Shown: positions 23,794 to 31,099 of the stretch, piece after piece
Position numbering within the stretch: position 1 is the stretch's first letter
Layout: each line of letters opens with the position of its first letter
DNA from: an uncultured Lachnospiraceae bacterium
GTDB lineage: Bacteria; Bacillota; Clostridia; Lachnospirales; Lachnospiraceae
DNA length: 34,328 bases
Reading direction: 5' to 3'
NCBI GenBank assembly: GCA_947245585.1
Contig: CAMXPV010000040.1
Span: forward strand, 1-34,328
Position numbers and translations under genes: made by a program
Notes under the pieces: model-generated
The model's database searches: none
Seen by the model: the letters and a program-made list of their open reading frames with translations, nothing else
Told to the model about the DNA's origin: nothing

Positions 23794-25209
23794 CTAGAAA
23801 TTGAAGTAAATAAACGGATTGTAAGTACCACTGGCCATATAAGCCACGCAGATCACCAAAAGCGCCATCAGACCGACCGGATAAATAAGCACACCCGCCC
23901 GGGCAATCGCCGACTTGGGATTCTTATACAAAATTTCGTTCATATTTCTGGCAATCGGCATGGAAAAAACGATTCCCAAAACCAGAAATACAAAGTTTTC
24001 CCTTATCATCATCACCGCCAGGTCACTATAGAAACCATTGTTGTTCACTCCGAGCATATTCATAAACACCCGTCCCGCCTGATAGAGATTGTCCGCGCGA
24101 AACACCACCCAGAGCGCATTGACAACCATGAGCGTATAAAAATGCTTCACAAATTTACTCTTGATCTTCTTCGGATACTCAAAAAACCGCTCCGCAAGCT
24201 GAAAGACAAAGTACATCAGTCCCCAGAAAATAAAGGTCCAGTTTGCGCCGTGCCAGATGCCCGTCAAAAGCCACACCACCAACATATTGCGGACCATAAA
24301 ATCCTGATTCTTTACGCGGCTGCCGCCAAGCGGAAAATAAACATACTCCCTAAACCAGTCCGTCAAAGAGATATGCCATCTCTTCCAAAAGTCAGAGATG
24401 GACTCCGCAATATACGGATAGTTGAAGTTCTCCGGAAACTTAAAGCCAAAGCACAGCCCCAACCCGATGGCCATGTCAGAATAGGCCGAAAAATCATAGT
24501 AAATCTGCAAAGAATAGGAAATGCTTCCAAGCCACGCCAACATCGCCGGCACCGCCATTCTCTCCGTGCCGATCATGGACCAGCGGAATATATTGTCCGC
24601 CATCCCGGCAAAGCAGTTCGACAATAGAATTTTTTTTGCCAACCCCACCGTAAAACGGCTGATTCCCATGGAGAACATGTCAAAGCTTGACTTTCTGTGA
24701 CGAATCTGTTCCGCGATCGTATTGTACTGGATGATCGGCCCGGCAATGAGCTGTGGAAAAAAGGAGATGTAAAGCCCCACATAGAAGGGATTCTCCGCCC
24801 GAACCGTTCCCCGATACACATCCACCACATAGGACATCGCCTGAAAGGTAAAAAAGGAGATACCGATCGGCAAAGGCAAAGACACCGGCGCAAACCCGAA
24901 GGTTTCCATCACAAAACCAAGATATTTAAACACAAACAAGGTCGCAAGGTTGGCAGCGACCGCTATAAATAGTACGACTTTTCTGCTCCCTTCTCCCTTC
25001 AGCTTCTGCACCACTCCCGCCAACAGGGAATTGACGAGAATGGATGCAATCATCAAAAGCACATAAAGCGGTTCTCCCCAGGCGTAAAAAATCAAACTTG
25101 CAAGCAGAAGAATCACATTCTGACAAGCCCTGGAAAAGAAAAACCCATAGTACAAAACCAATACAACCGGGAAAAAGATGAACAAAAATACGATGCTGGA
25201 AAAAAGCAT
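23794..25209 (-). CDS. MBOAT-family O-acyltransferase, AlgI-like
   Basis: A 471-residue polytopic membrane protein with about ten hydrophobic segments. Family landmarks are YAWGEPLYVLLM near residue 45, FFPQLIAGPI near 155, SISDFWKRWHISLTDWFREY near 280, FPLGGSR, and WHGANWTF with the probable catalytic His320. AlgI and similar proteins move acetyl groups from a cytoplasmic donor across the membrane to an outer acyltransferase. AGGGG lies 7 bases before the ATG, 20 bases after a 53-codon gene. With the DHHW protein next to it, it forms a standard polysaccharide O-acylation pair. Confidence 0.95.
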   Translation of the reverse strand: MLFSSIVFLFIFFPVVLVLYYGFFFSRACQNVILLLASLIFYAWGEPLYVLLMIASILVNSLLAGVVQKLKGEGSRKVVLFIAVAANLATLFVFKYLGFVMETFGFAPVSLPLPIGISFFTFQAMSYVVDVYRGTVRAENPFYVGLYISFFPQLIAGPIIQYNTIAEQIRHRKSSFDMFSMGISRFTVGLAKKILLSNCFAGMADNIFRWSMIGTERMAVPAMLAWLGSISYSLQIYYDFSAYSDMAIGLGLCFGFKFPENFNYPYIAESISDFWKRWHISLTDWFREYVYFPLGGSRVKNQDFMVRNMLVVWLLTGIWHGANWTFIFWGLMYFVFQLAERFFEYPKKIKSKFVKHFYTLMVVNALWVVFRADNLYQAGRVFMNMLGVNNNGFYSDLAVMMIRENFVFLVLGIVFSMPIARNMNEILYKNPKSAIARAGVLIYPVGLMALLVICVAYMASGTYNPFIYFNF

Positions 25210-25229
25210 ACCGTATCCCCTTTCGCCTG

Positions 25230-25391
25230 TTATCGTTTCTTTCTGTATTTCCTGTAGATGCAGATAAAAAGAACAAATCCGGCCACACAGGCAGCCCGTA
25301 TGGCGTTTATGACAAGCGGATCATTTAACACCGACAAAAAATAGTCCCTCTCCTGCACCGCCTCCGCGGCAACTTTGGTAAACAATATCAT
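25230..25391 (-). CDS. Small single-pass membrane protein, 53 residues
   Basis: A short frame between the CotH-A and MBOAT genes. It begins MILFTKVAAEAVQERDYF, continues with a hydrophobic stretch (about residues 27-45, containing VAGFVLFICIY) and ends in a basic tail RKYRKKR. The ATG is 8 bases after the CotH-A stop, and AGAAAGGA overlaps that stop as ribosome binding site. The stop is 20 bases before the MBOAT start. Its tight fit between two coupled genes, with its own ribosome binding site and a positive-inside tail, argues that it is real. It may be an assembly or regulatory subunit of the acylation or synthase complex. No family is recognised. Confidence 0.72.
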   Translation of the reverse strand: MILFTKVAAEAVQERDYFLSVLNDPLVINAIRAACVAGFVLFICIYRKYRKKR

Positions 25392-25399
25392 AAAACCTG

Positions 25400-27016
25400 T
25401 CAGTCCTTTCTGATAATCAAAACAGAAGGCATGAAAAACAGCACCATGACTATCAATAAAAACAGCTTGTTTTCGCCCCGCACGGAAGTGTCGTAAACGG
25501 TGGACTTCTCCAACAGGCGAATCTGCGTCTGCATGGCGCGCCCATGCTTGTAGAGATAGGTTTTTATGTTATAAATCTCCTGATCATAATTGTCGTTAAA
25601 TCTGTTGACCAACGTATTTTCCTCGTCCAGATAGTCAAACAGATAATAATTATGCCAGTTCTGTCCTGAATCATCGTAATAATCAGCCGCCCAACGATAC
25701 CATTCCCGCTCTCTCGCGGAGCGGATGTAGGCAGTGGTCTCGTCGATCACATCGCAGATATGGTCATGAGATAACGTGCTTCTCTGGAGAACGGCATAGC
25801 GGGCCTCCAATTCCTCCACAAACCGGATATCCTTGGTAAAACGGTCGAAAAAGGGCCTCTCCTGAAAGGCCATCGTCCCGGTCTCCATCTCCTCCATCGC
25901 ATAGTTGTTCATGGCCTGGTCAAAATCCCAAACGGGCCCGATCTTGAGCGGTTCTCCGGAATTTTTATACATGTAGGTGGAGTGTATACCCGCGTCGTAA
26001 TTTCCGAAAAACTCATTCAGCAGAAAATAGTCCACAAAGGAATCCACGTCAATATATTTGTCGTAAAGGCCGAACACATCCTCCCTGTCGGAATAAATAA
26101 TCTGTTCGATCTCGGAGAAATCCTTTTCAATATAGCGCAGGGCCGAGTCCGTGATCCGCTCCTCGGAAGGGTATTTCAAACCAATCCATTCGTCGGACAG
26201 CCCGGAAAGCCGCCGCCCTGTTTCAAGCATTTTATCAAAATGGGTAAATCTGTCCCTGCGGACGATATAGCTTGTATACAAATTCTTCTCGTTGAAGGAA
26301 TCAATGGGAATCCGGTTTTTGTCCCTGGCCACCGTCTCCATCATCAAGTACAGGCCCTGATAGACGTATCTGTCCCCCTCCCTGATCACAACTTCACAAA
26401 ACTGGCTGTCAGGCGACACCTCCGATATCTCCGCACTGATCCGATATGCCAGATAGTTGCGGATCATACTCTTGTCCGCCATGCTTCCGTTCAAAATCCA
26501 ACTGTCATGCGCGCCCATACCGAGGATATCCACATCGTTGTCCAACCCTTCCGCCGTCTTCAGCTTTAAGAGATACTGCGCCTTGTCAAAATTATAGGAG
26601 GTGTGCCCTCTCTTCTTGATCAGGAACTCACTCTGTACCGCCGCTTTATCCGATATGCAGTTTTCAAATGTATCGCCGTCTATGATGCTGATGTGTCCTT
26701 TGATATAAGGCTCCCCATCCAGAACCGTCTCGTTCCCCGTCTCGTCAAACTCTTTATAATGTGTCAGCTCGCTCTCCATAGAAAGAATCACGATCGGCAG
26801 ATTGGAGTGAAATCCCTCCTGCACCGTATAATCTTCTCCTATATAAAGAAGCGGGTCTTCGGTATGAGGGTCCGGCGGCAGATCGAAATACGTATTTTTA
26901 TTGATATCCCGATTCCGGTACGCCGCATAGCCCCGCAGGAATCCGAGTCCTCCCGCCAAAAGGATTGCCAGAACACACACGCCAAGCAGACAGGCCTTTC
27001 TTTGCCCCTGCGTCAT
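25400..27016 (-). CDS. CotH-family kinase-like protein A, anchored at both ends
   Basis: A 538-residue protein. It has transmembrane segments near the N-terminus (about 8-27) and the C-terminus (about 517-534, LFLLIVMVLFFMPSVLII), leaving a large outer domain. CotH features are IKKRGHTSYNFDKAQY (near 135), DSWILNGSMADKSMIRN, VYQGLYLMMET and GPVWDFDQAMNN (near 365), with the full D-x-D of the presumed metal site. CotH kinases phosphorylate proteins in spore coats. Here the target is unknown, but the polysaccharide machinery or a surface protein is plausible. It follows DUF4956-A by 12 bases. Unlike CotH-B it lacks the beta-sandwich and InlB-like flanks but retains the acidic pair. Confidence 0.9.
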   Translation of the reverse strand: MTQGQRKACLLGVCVLAILLAGGLGFLRGYAAYRNRDINKNTYFDLPPDPHTEDPLLYIGEDYTVQEGFHSNLPIVILSMESELTHYKEFDETGNETVLDGEPYIKGHISIIDGDTFENCISDKAAVQSEFLIKKRGHTSYNFDKAQYLLKLKTAEGLDNDVDILGMGAHDSWILNGSMADKSMIRNYLAYRISAEISEVSPDSQFCEVVIREGDRYVYQGLYLMMETVARDKNRIPIDSFNEKNLYTSYIVRRDRFTHFDKMLETGRRLSGLSDEWIGLKYPSEERITDSALRYIEKDFSEIEQIIYSDREDVFGLYDKYIDVDSFVDYFLLNEFFGNYDAGIHSTYMYKNSGEPLKIGPVWDFDQAMNNYAMEEMETGTMAFQERPFFDRFTKDIRFVEELEARYAVLQRSTLSHDHICDVIDETTAYIRSAREREWYRWAADYYDDSGQNWHNYYLFDYLDEENTLVNRFNDNYDQEIYNIKTYLYKHGRAMQTQIRLLEKSTVYDTSVRGENKLFLLIVMVLFFMPSVLIIRKD

Positions 27017-27028
27017 ATCGTTTTTCTC

Positions 27029-27715
27029 CTATTGGTTAATCTCGTCGTCCTGTCTCACGATACTGACCGAAGTGACACCTTCGATTCCGGACAGATTTCT
27101 CACCAGTTTCCCGTTGCGCTTTTCCGATTTTTTCAACTGTTTATCGGAAACCTCATAGATGAACTCCTCCGTCTGCGACTTAACCGCCCTGTTGTGCACG
27201 CGAAGCGCCGCCTTGCCGCCAAACAGATTCCCCATGTGTTTTTCCACTTCCTCACCCGCCTGTGGCTCGCTGTTCACAATCACCATAATGCGTCCGTTGT
27301 CGCGGATAAATCCAAAGAGAATCAAAAAGGCAAATATCAGGGCGGAACCGATGGCCGCAATCAGATAGTCGGAAACGCCGCAGCAGATCCCCACTGCAAT
27401 TCCCCAAAAAATATACGCCGTGTCGCGGGGGTCTTTAATCGCCGTCCGAAACCGCACAATGGACAATGCGCCGACCATCCCCAGTGAAAGCGCTATGTTG
27501 TTTCCAATCACATTCATGACAAGGGTTGTCACCAACGTCAGCATAACGATAGACACGTTGAAGCGCTCACTGTAGACCGGGCCCGAATGGGAAATTCGGT
27601 ACGAAATGTAAATCAGGCAGGCAATCACCGCCGCCGCCAGAAAATTCACAATCACATCCGTGATTGTCAGACCGTTGGTCGCGTTTGACAGACTGTTGTA
27701 AAGTACCTCTTTCAT
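27029..27715 (-). CDS. DUF4956 membrane protein A
   Basis: A 228-residue protein with about four transmembrane segments. It has the core NIALSLGMVGALSIVRFRT followed by AIKDPRDTAYIFWGIA, nearly the same as in copy B at 18721-19395. Outside this core and in the soluble tail (VIVNSEPQAGEEV through SVSIVRQDDEI) the copies differ widely, so they are old paralogues rather than a recent duplication. It starts one base after the VTC-A stop, with GAGGAAG as ribosome binding site, a spacing that implies coupled translation. Confidence 0.92.
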   Translation of the reverse strand: MKEVLYNSLSNATNGLTITDVIVNFLAAAVIACLIYISYRISHSGPVYSERFNVSIVMLTLVTTLVMNVIGNNIALSLGMVGALSIVRFRTAIKDPRDTAYIFWGIAVGICCGVSDYLIAAIGSALIFAFLILFGFIRDNGRIMVIVNSEPQAGEEVEKHMGNLFGGKAALRVHNRAVKSQTEEFIYEVSDKQLKKSEKRNGKLVRNLSGIEGVTSVSIVRQDDEINQ

Positions 27716-27716
27716 A

Positions 27717-28418
27717 TCATTTTCTTCCTCTCTTTGATATCATTCTCGCCTTACAGTATTTACTGTTAGAGACCTGCGTTTTATCACAGCGGTTCAATTC
27801 ATTCTTCAAATAGGTTAAAAGAAAGCCCGTGTATTTCACTTCCATTGTCACCTGCCCCGGCAGCGCGACCGGATACAGGGCCGCATTTTCATTAAAGATA
27901 TCAAACCCCGCCTCGCTCGCACGGAGATTCTGGTCAAATGTGATCCTCGTGTCATTATGCCCCGTAATATAGGCAAAACGGTCATACTCCACGATACATT
28001 TCGGTCTGTAACAGCGCGCATTCAAAAACACATACAGCCACTTTGCCAAAGGTTCCTCCCTGCCAGTCAAAAACCCATAGCTGCCGTCGATCATCTCCAT
28101 GGATTCCTCCCGCGTGAGTATGAGGGATCGTTTCCGTTGAAAAGCGCCTGTTTTTTCCTTCACCTCAAGTTTTGCGGTCTGCGCATCCGCGCCATAAACC
28201 CGCAGGCGTATTTTCTGCCGTCCGTCGTACCCCTCCACCTTGTCCTCAAAATCCGTATCGTGAAGCGTATCGAAATACAGGGAACGCACCAGATATCCCT
28301 TTTCCCCGTTGTGCGGGTCCGCCTCCATATAAATGCCCAACCGCCTTTTCATGTCAGCCATTTGAAGCGGCCCGATATCATATTTCACCTCTGTTCTGGT
28401 CACATCAAGCAAACTCAA
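27717..28418 (-). CDS. VTC-domain protein A (polyphosphate polymerase fold)
   Basis: A 233-residue VTC-fold protein. Tunnel motifs are [52 protein letters not shown] and [10 protein letters not shown]. All the charged positions kept in copy B are kept here too, so both should bind phosphate polymers or nucleotides. The two copies align over their whole length but are well diverged. The first codon overlaps the upstream membrane-protein gene by 4 bases (ATGA). No membrane segment was seen. Polyphosphate synthesis is the family's best known reaction, but bacterial members may do something else. Confidence 0.92.
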   Translation of the reverse strand: MSLLDVTRTEVKYDIGPLQMADMKRRLGIYMEADPHNGEKGYLVRSLYFDTLHDTDFEDKVEGYDGRQKIRLRVYGADAQTAKLEVKEKTGAFQRKRSLILTREESMEMIDGSYGFLTGREEPLAKWLYVFLNARCYRPKCIVEYDRFAYITGHNDTRITFDQNLRASEAGFDIFNENAALYPVALPGQVTMEVKYTGFLLTYLKNELNRCDKTQVSNSKYCKARMISKRGRK

Positions 28419-29653
28419 TCCCCGCCTTTCGTTATCCTGCCTGCAAGAAAGACGCCCAGTCCGGCCGCCGCAATCACCGCGCCCTTGGCTATTCCTTCCT
28501 CCCGTCTCCTGCGGGATTTTCTATTCTTTTTAATTTCCGCTCTTCTCCTTTCGGCATCCGGTTTCTTTGTCATCTCTTTGCTGATCTTCTTCACGAAGAA
28601 CGCTTCCTCTAGCAATTCTTCGTCGGTCTCCATCTTGCGCAGAATCAGATCCTTCACCTCATCTGAGATCTCAAAAGGAACCGGCTTTGCCTCGGATACA
28701 TCACTTTCCTTTGCATCCGGCTCAAACGGTTCCGGTTCGGCCAGAGCGCCGATTCCGTATTCCGACTTGGCGGCAAACTCCGTCTCGATTTCGGAGAGCG
28801 CGCGCTGTCCCACATTCGTCATAAATACCGGCTGCGGTTCAAATACAGGCACAGGCTGCGGTACAGGCACGGGTTCCGGTGCAGGTACAGGTTCCGGTGC
28901 AGGTACAGGTTCCGGTTCCGGTGCAGGCACGGGTTCCGGTGCAGGTACAGGTTCCGGTGCAGGTACAGGTTCCGGTTCCGGTACGGGCTCGGGTTCCGGC
29001 TCTGACACAGGTTCTGGTTCCGGTGCAGGCGCGGGTTCCGGCTCCGGCTCGGGTTCTGGTTTCGCCGCCACGTCAACCGCTCCGACAGAAAGAAGCTCCA
29101 ACCCGTCTTCGTCAAACTTTGGCCGCTCCATTCTGAGTAAATCATTATAACATCTGAACCGTACGAGTCTTTTTCTCTTATGATGTTGGAAAACAAGACC
29201 GGGCACCAAACAGCACAGCGCTATTCCGAGCGCCACTGCCGCATCACGCCAGATATAAAAATAGATGGTCAGGCCTAAAACCGCCGCCCCAAGCGGCGCG
29301 GCAGCCAGATACGTGCGCTTTCCGAGCGCGCTCCTGATTTTGAGCCTGTCCAGAAGATAGCCGAACACAATATCCAAAAAATACGCGAAACACATACCAA
29401 GAAAAGTGAGTGAAACCGTCAGAAACATCCTGATCACAAGATTGGCCGTCATCGGCTCCACCAAAAGATAGGATCCGCAGCACAAAACGACACCGATCCC
29501 CAGAAACAATACCGTCCTGAAGTATTTATAACCCCAGAAGCAAAAGAGGGTTCCCACAACAATCAACAGGATAACCCCCAAGAAAGTCAAAAGTTCTCTT
29601 GAAAACAATAACTCGCCCTGCCATTTGGGCACTTGCAGCACAAATTTATCCAA
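28415..29653 (-). CDS. Multi-pass membrane protein with Pro-Glu repeat linker, first gene of the polysaccharide operon
   Basis: From a TTG start at 29653 the product has 412 residues. About five transmembrane segments lie in residues 15-170, a short basic stretch follows, then a low-complexity linker (about residues 200-270) of [16 protein letters not shown] repeats. The tail is charged, and a final Gly/Ala-rich hydrophobic segment ([19 protein letters not shown]) sits next to a highly basic cluster ([12 protein letters not shown]). TTG is chosen because AAGGGG lies 6 bases upstream. The ATG at 29731 has no ribosome binding site and overlaps promoter-like sequence. No function is recognised. 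A rigid Pro-Glu spacer suggests bridging between membrane and a cytoplasmic or wall partner. It overlaps VTC-A by 4 bases. Confidence 0.8.
   Translation of the reverse strand: MDKFVLQVPKWQGELLFSRELLTFLGVILLIVVGTLFCFWGYKYFRTVLFLGIGVVLCCGSYLLVEPMTANLVIRMFLTVSLTFLGMCFAYFLDIVFGYLLDRLKIRSALGKRTYLAAAPLGAAVLGLTIYFYIWRDAAVALGIALCCLVPGLVFQHHKRKRLVRFRCYNDLLRMERPKFDEDGLELLSVGAVDVAAKPEPEPEPEPAPAPEPEPVSEPEPEPVPEPEPVPAPEPVPAPEPVPAPEPEPVPAPEPVPAPEPVPVPQPVPVFEPQPVFMTNVGQRALSEIETEFAAKSEYGIGALAEPEPFEPDAKESDVSEAKPVPFEISDEVKDLILRKMETDEELLEEAFFVKKISKEMTKKPDAERRRAEIKKNRKSRRRREEGIAKGAVIAAAGLGVFLAGRITKGGD
28861..28980. repeat. 60-base tandem repeat in the Pro-Glu linker
   Basis: Bases 28861-28920 and 28921-28980 are identical except at the third position (a/g), so 59 of 60 match. 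Each unit is itself built of 18-base GGTTCCGGTGCAGGTACA-like repeats. Degenerate copies continue to about 29060. The unit encodes 20 residues of the Pro-Glu linker, so gain or loss of a unit keeps the frame. Confidence 0.9.
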
Positions 29654-29811
29654 AGCGATCCCCTTTTCCCCATACGTTATACACCGTAAAAATCTTAATA
29701 TTATATTAACATTTTTGGCGATTTTGCGCAATGTTTCATCGGATCATCGCACATTATTTGTGCATATTATATAATTTTACCCCCCCCCCTGACGTTATTT
29801 TTTTGGTAAAT
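29654..29811 (-). promoter_or_regulatory. Upstream region of the polysaccharide operon with two weak promoter candidates
   Basis: On the minus strand there are two perfect TATAAT boxes, at 29766-29771 and 29700-29705. Neither has a good -35 at the normal distance. For the first, an 18-base spacer would hold the ten-G run and the -35 would be ACGTCA. For the second it would be CGCAAA. Poor -35 boxes suggest dependence on an activator. A small palindrome, GCACA with TGTGC around TTATT (29749-29763), lies between them. No terminator for the kinase gene ending at 29812 is evident. Confidence 0.45.
29780..29789. repeat. Run of ten C (ten G on the transcribed strand)
   Basis: An uninterrupted homopolymer of ten bases between the sugar kinase stop and the first TATAAT upstream of the polysaccharide operon. 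Runs of this length are prone to slippage. Confidence 0.9.
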
Positions 29812-30816
29812 TTAACCATAACACAATCCCAAAACCGCCGCGCTCTCCTCGATGCCCTTTTCTCTCTCTGCAGGTTCCATATGCAGTCTGCAAAGCCCCA
29901 TGATACATGCGCCCACTACCGGTTCATAGCAGGCCCTCATCACGTTCGCCCCCTGAAACCGCTCTCCAATTCGCTTTATCACCTGCTTTGTCAGCGGATT
30001 TTCCGTTCCTTTAAAGACACTTCCGGCCAACACAATCTCCTCTTCCTCCGGATTCATGTTCATCCTGCGAAAACCCGCTTCTATATAATCGACAATCTCT
30101 TCCGCAAACTCAAAAATCAGGCCGCATGCGACTTCATCTCCCCGCTCGGCAACCATCATAATCTGCGGCACCAAAAAGCGCAATTCCTTCCGGAACCCGC
30201 TCTCTGTCATATACCGTTTGAGCAGCGTATCTACATCGGGAACTGCCGCCTGGCCCAAAAATAGCGGTGTCAGTTTGGTGGGCGGGCACAGCCCCAATTC
30301 CGCATCAAAGACCTTCCTCGCCGCCCGGCGCGCCAACGCGCTTCCCCCCTGCGCCTTCTCTTCCATATAATCTCCATAGACAAACTGTCTGCCTTCCCTG
30401 TCAATCAGCGCGCCGTTCATTCCTGTGCCCGCGCAGATCACCGCGCCGTGGGAGCGCAGAGTGCCGCTGTAAAAAGCGATGACCGCATCGTTGCAGACAA
30501 ATATTTCTTCCACCGAAAGCTTTTTTTGCAATGCCTCCCCGAGCAGCGCGTCATCCCCCGGCCAGTCCACGCCGCCGATTCCGGCAACCGAAAGCGCTAT
30601 ATCCCCGATGTGGATGCCTGCGCTTTTCAGCGCCCCTTCCACCGCCTCCCGTATAGCCATCACCGCAGATTCTACTCCTTCATTTGGAAAATAGGCTCCC
30701 TTTGCCACGGCCTGTCCCACAATAAAGCCGTCCTCTCTCATGACCGCCGCCGCCGTCTTTGTACCCCCCTGATCAATCCCAAGAATGTACTTTTCTCTTA
30801 TCTCCGTCTTCCCCAT
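29812..30816 (-). CDS. BadF/BadG/BcrA-family sugar kinase, N-acetylglucosamine kinase-like
   Basis: From the ATG at 30816 the product has 334 residues. The ASKHA ATPase fold shows the phosphate-1 loop LGIDQGGTKTAAAV, connect-1 segment VCNDAVIAFYSG, phosphate-2 AVICAGTGMNGAL, and the adenosine motif VLAGSVFKG. Members most like this phosphorylate N-acetylglucosamine or related amino sugars in the cytoplasm, but the same family also contains dehydratase activators; the length and single domain favour the kinase. The second of two adjacent ATGs is chosen because GGGAGG lies 5 bases before it. It is divergent from the LacI-family gene and lies 158 bases before the polysaccharide operon on the same strand, so read-through is possible. 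Confidence 0.85.
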   Translation of the reverse strand: MGKTEIREKYILGIDQGGTKTAAAVMREDGFIVGQAVAKGAYFPNEGVESAVMAIREAVEGALKSAGIHIGDIALSVAGIGGVDWPGDDALLGEALQKKLSVEEIFVCNDAVIAFYSGTLRSHGAVICAGTGMNGALIDREGRQFVYGDYMEEKAQGGSALARRAARKVFDAELGLCPPTKLTPLFLGQAAVPDVDTLLKRYMTESGFRKELRFLVPQIMMVAERGDEVACGLIFEFAEEIVDYIEAGFRRMNMNPEEEEIVLAGSVFKGTENPLTKQVIKRIGERFQGANVMRACYEPVVGACIMGLCRLHMEPAEREKGIEESAAVLGLCYG

Positions 30817-30896
30817 CATGTCCTCCCTTCCAAAGCATCCCCACATCGCTTCGTCCGCTTACTGTTTTCTATAAAACCTTATTTTATCACCTGATG

Positions 30897-30912
30897 TGTG
30901 TATCGATTTACA
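30897..30912. promoter_or_regulatory. Candidate LacI-family operator between the kinase and regulator genes
   Basis: TGTGTATCGATTTACA is an imperfect 16-base palindrome (six of eight pairs match) with a central CpG, as LacI-type hinge helices require. It lies between two divergent genes, one of which encodes a LacI-family protein. Confidence 0.45.
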
Positions 30913-30969
30913 TTTAACTCCATCTTACTGGAATTTTCTCTTTCCGTCAATATATATCTTTCTTTTTTC

Positions 30970-30997
30970 TTGACAAAGCAGAACATTATGTTACAAT
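30970..30997 (+). promoter_or_regulatory. Promoter of the LacI-family regulator and GH4 gene
   Basis: A perfect TTGACA (30970-30975), 16 bases, then TACAAT (30992-30997). The start point would be near 31004, leaving about 95 bases of leader. Within that leader ATGCAAC occurs at 31021 and 31043, 22 bases apart. Confidence 0.7.
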
Positions 30998-31099
30998 TAA
31001 AGCGCAAATTATGAAACATCATGCAACTTCTATTTGTGTATTATGCAACATTCTTTTGCCGTGAGGCAAAGACTGAAAACAGGATAGGAAAGGCGGCAT

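Noticed and set aside
28861..29060. Possible CRISPR array
   Set aside because: Repeats are contiguous, in frame, without unique spacers, and encode the Pro-Glu linker.
28850..29136. Open frames rich in Gly-Thr-Gly-Ser or Val-Gln-Val repeats opposite the Pro-Glu linker
   Set aside because: By-products of the tandem DNA repeat read in other frames.
29654..29731. ATG at 29731 as start of the first operon gene
   Set aside because: No ribosome binding site, and the extra codons cover promoter-like AT-rich sequence; TTG at 29653 has AAGGGG at good spacing.
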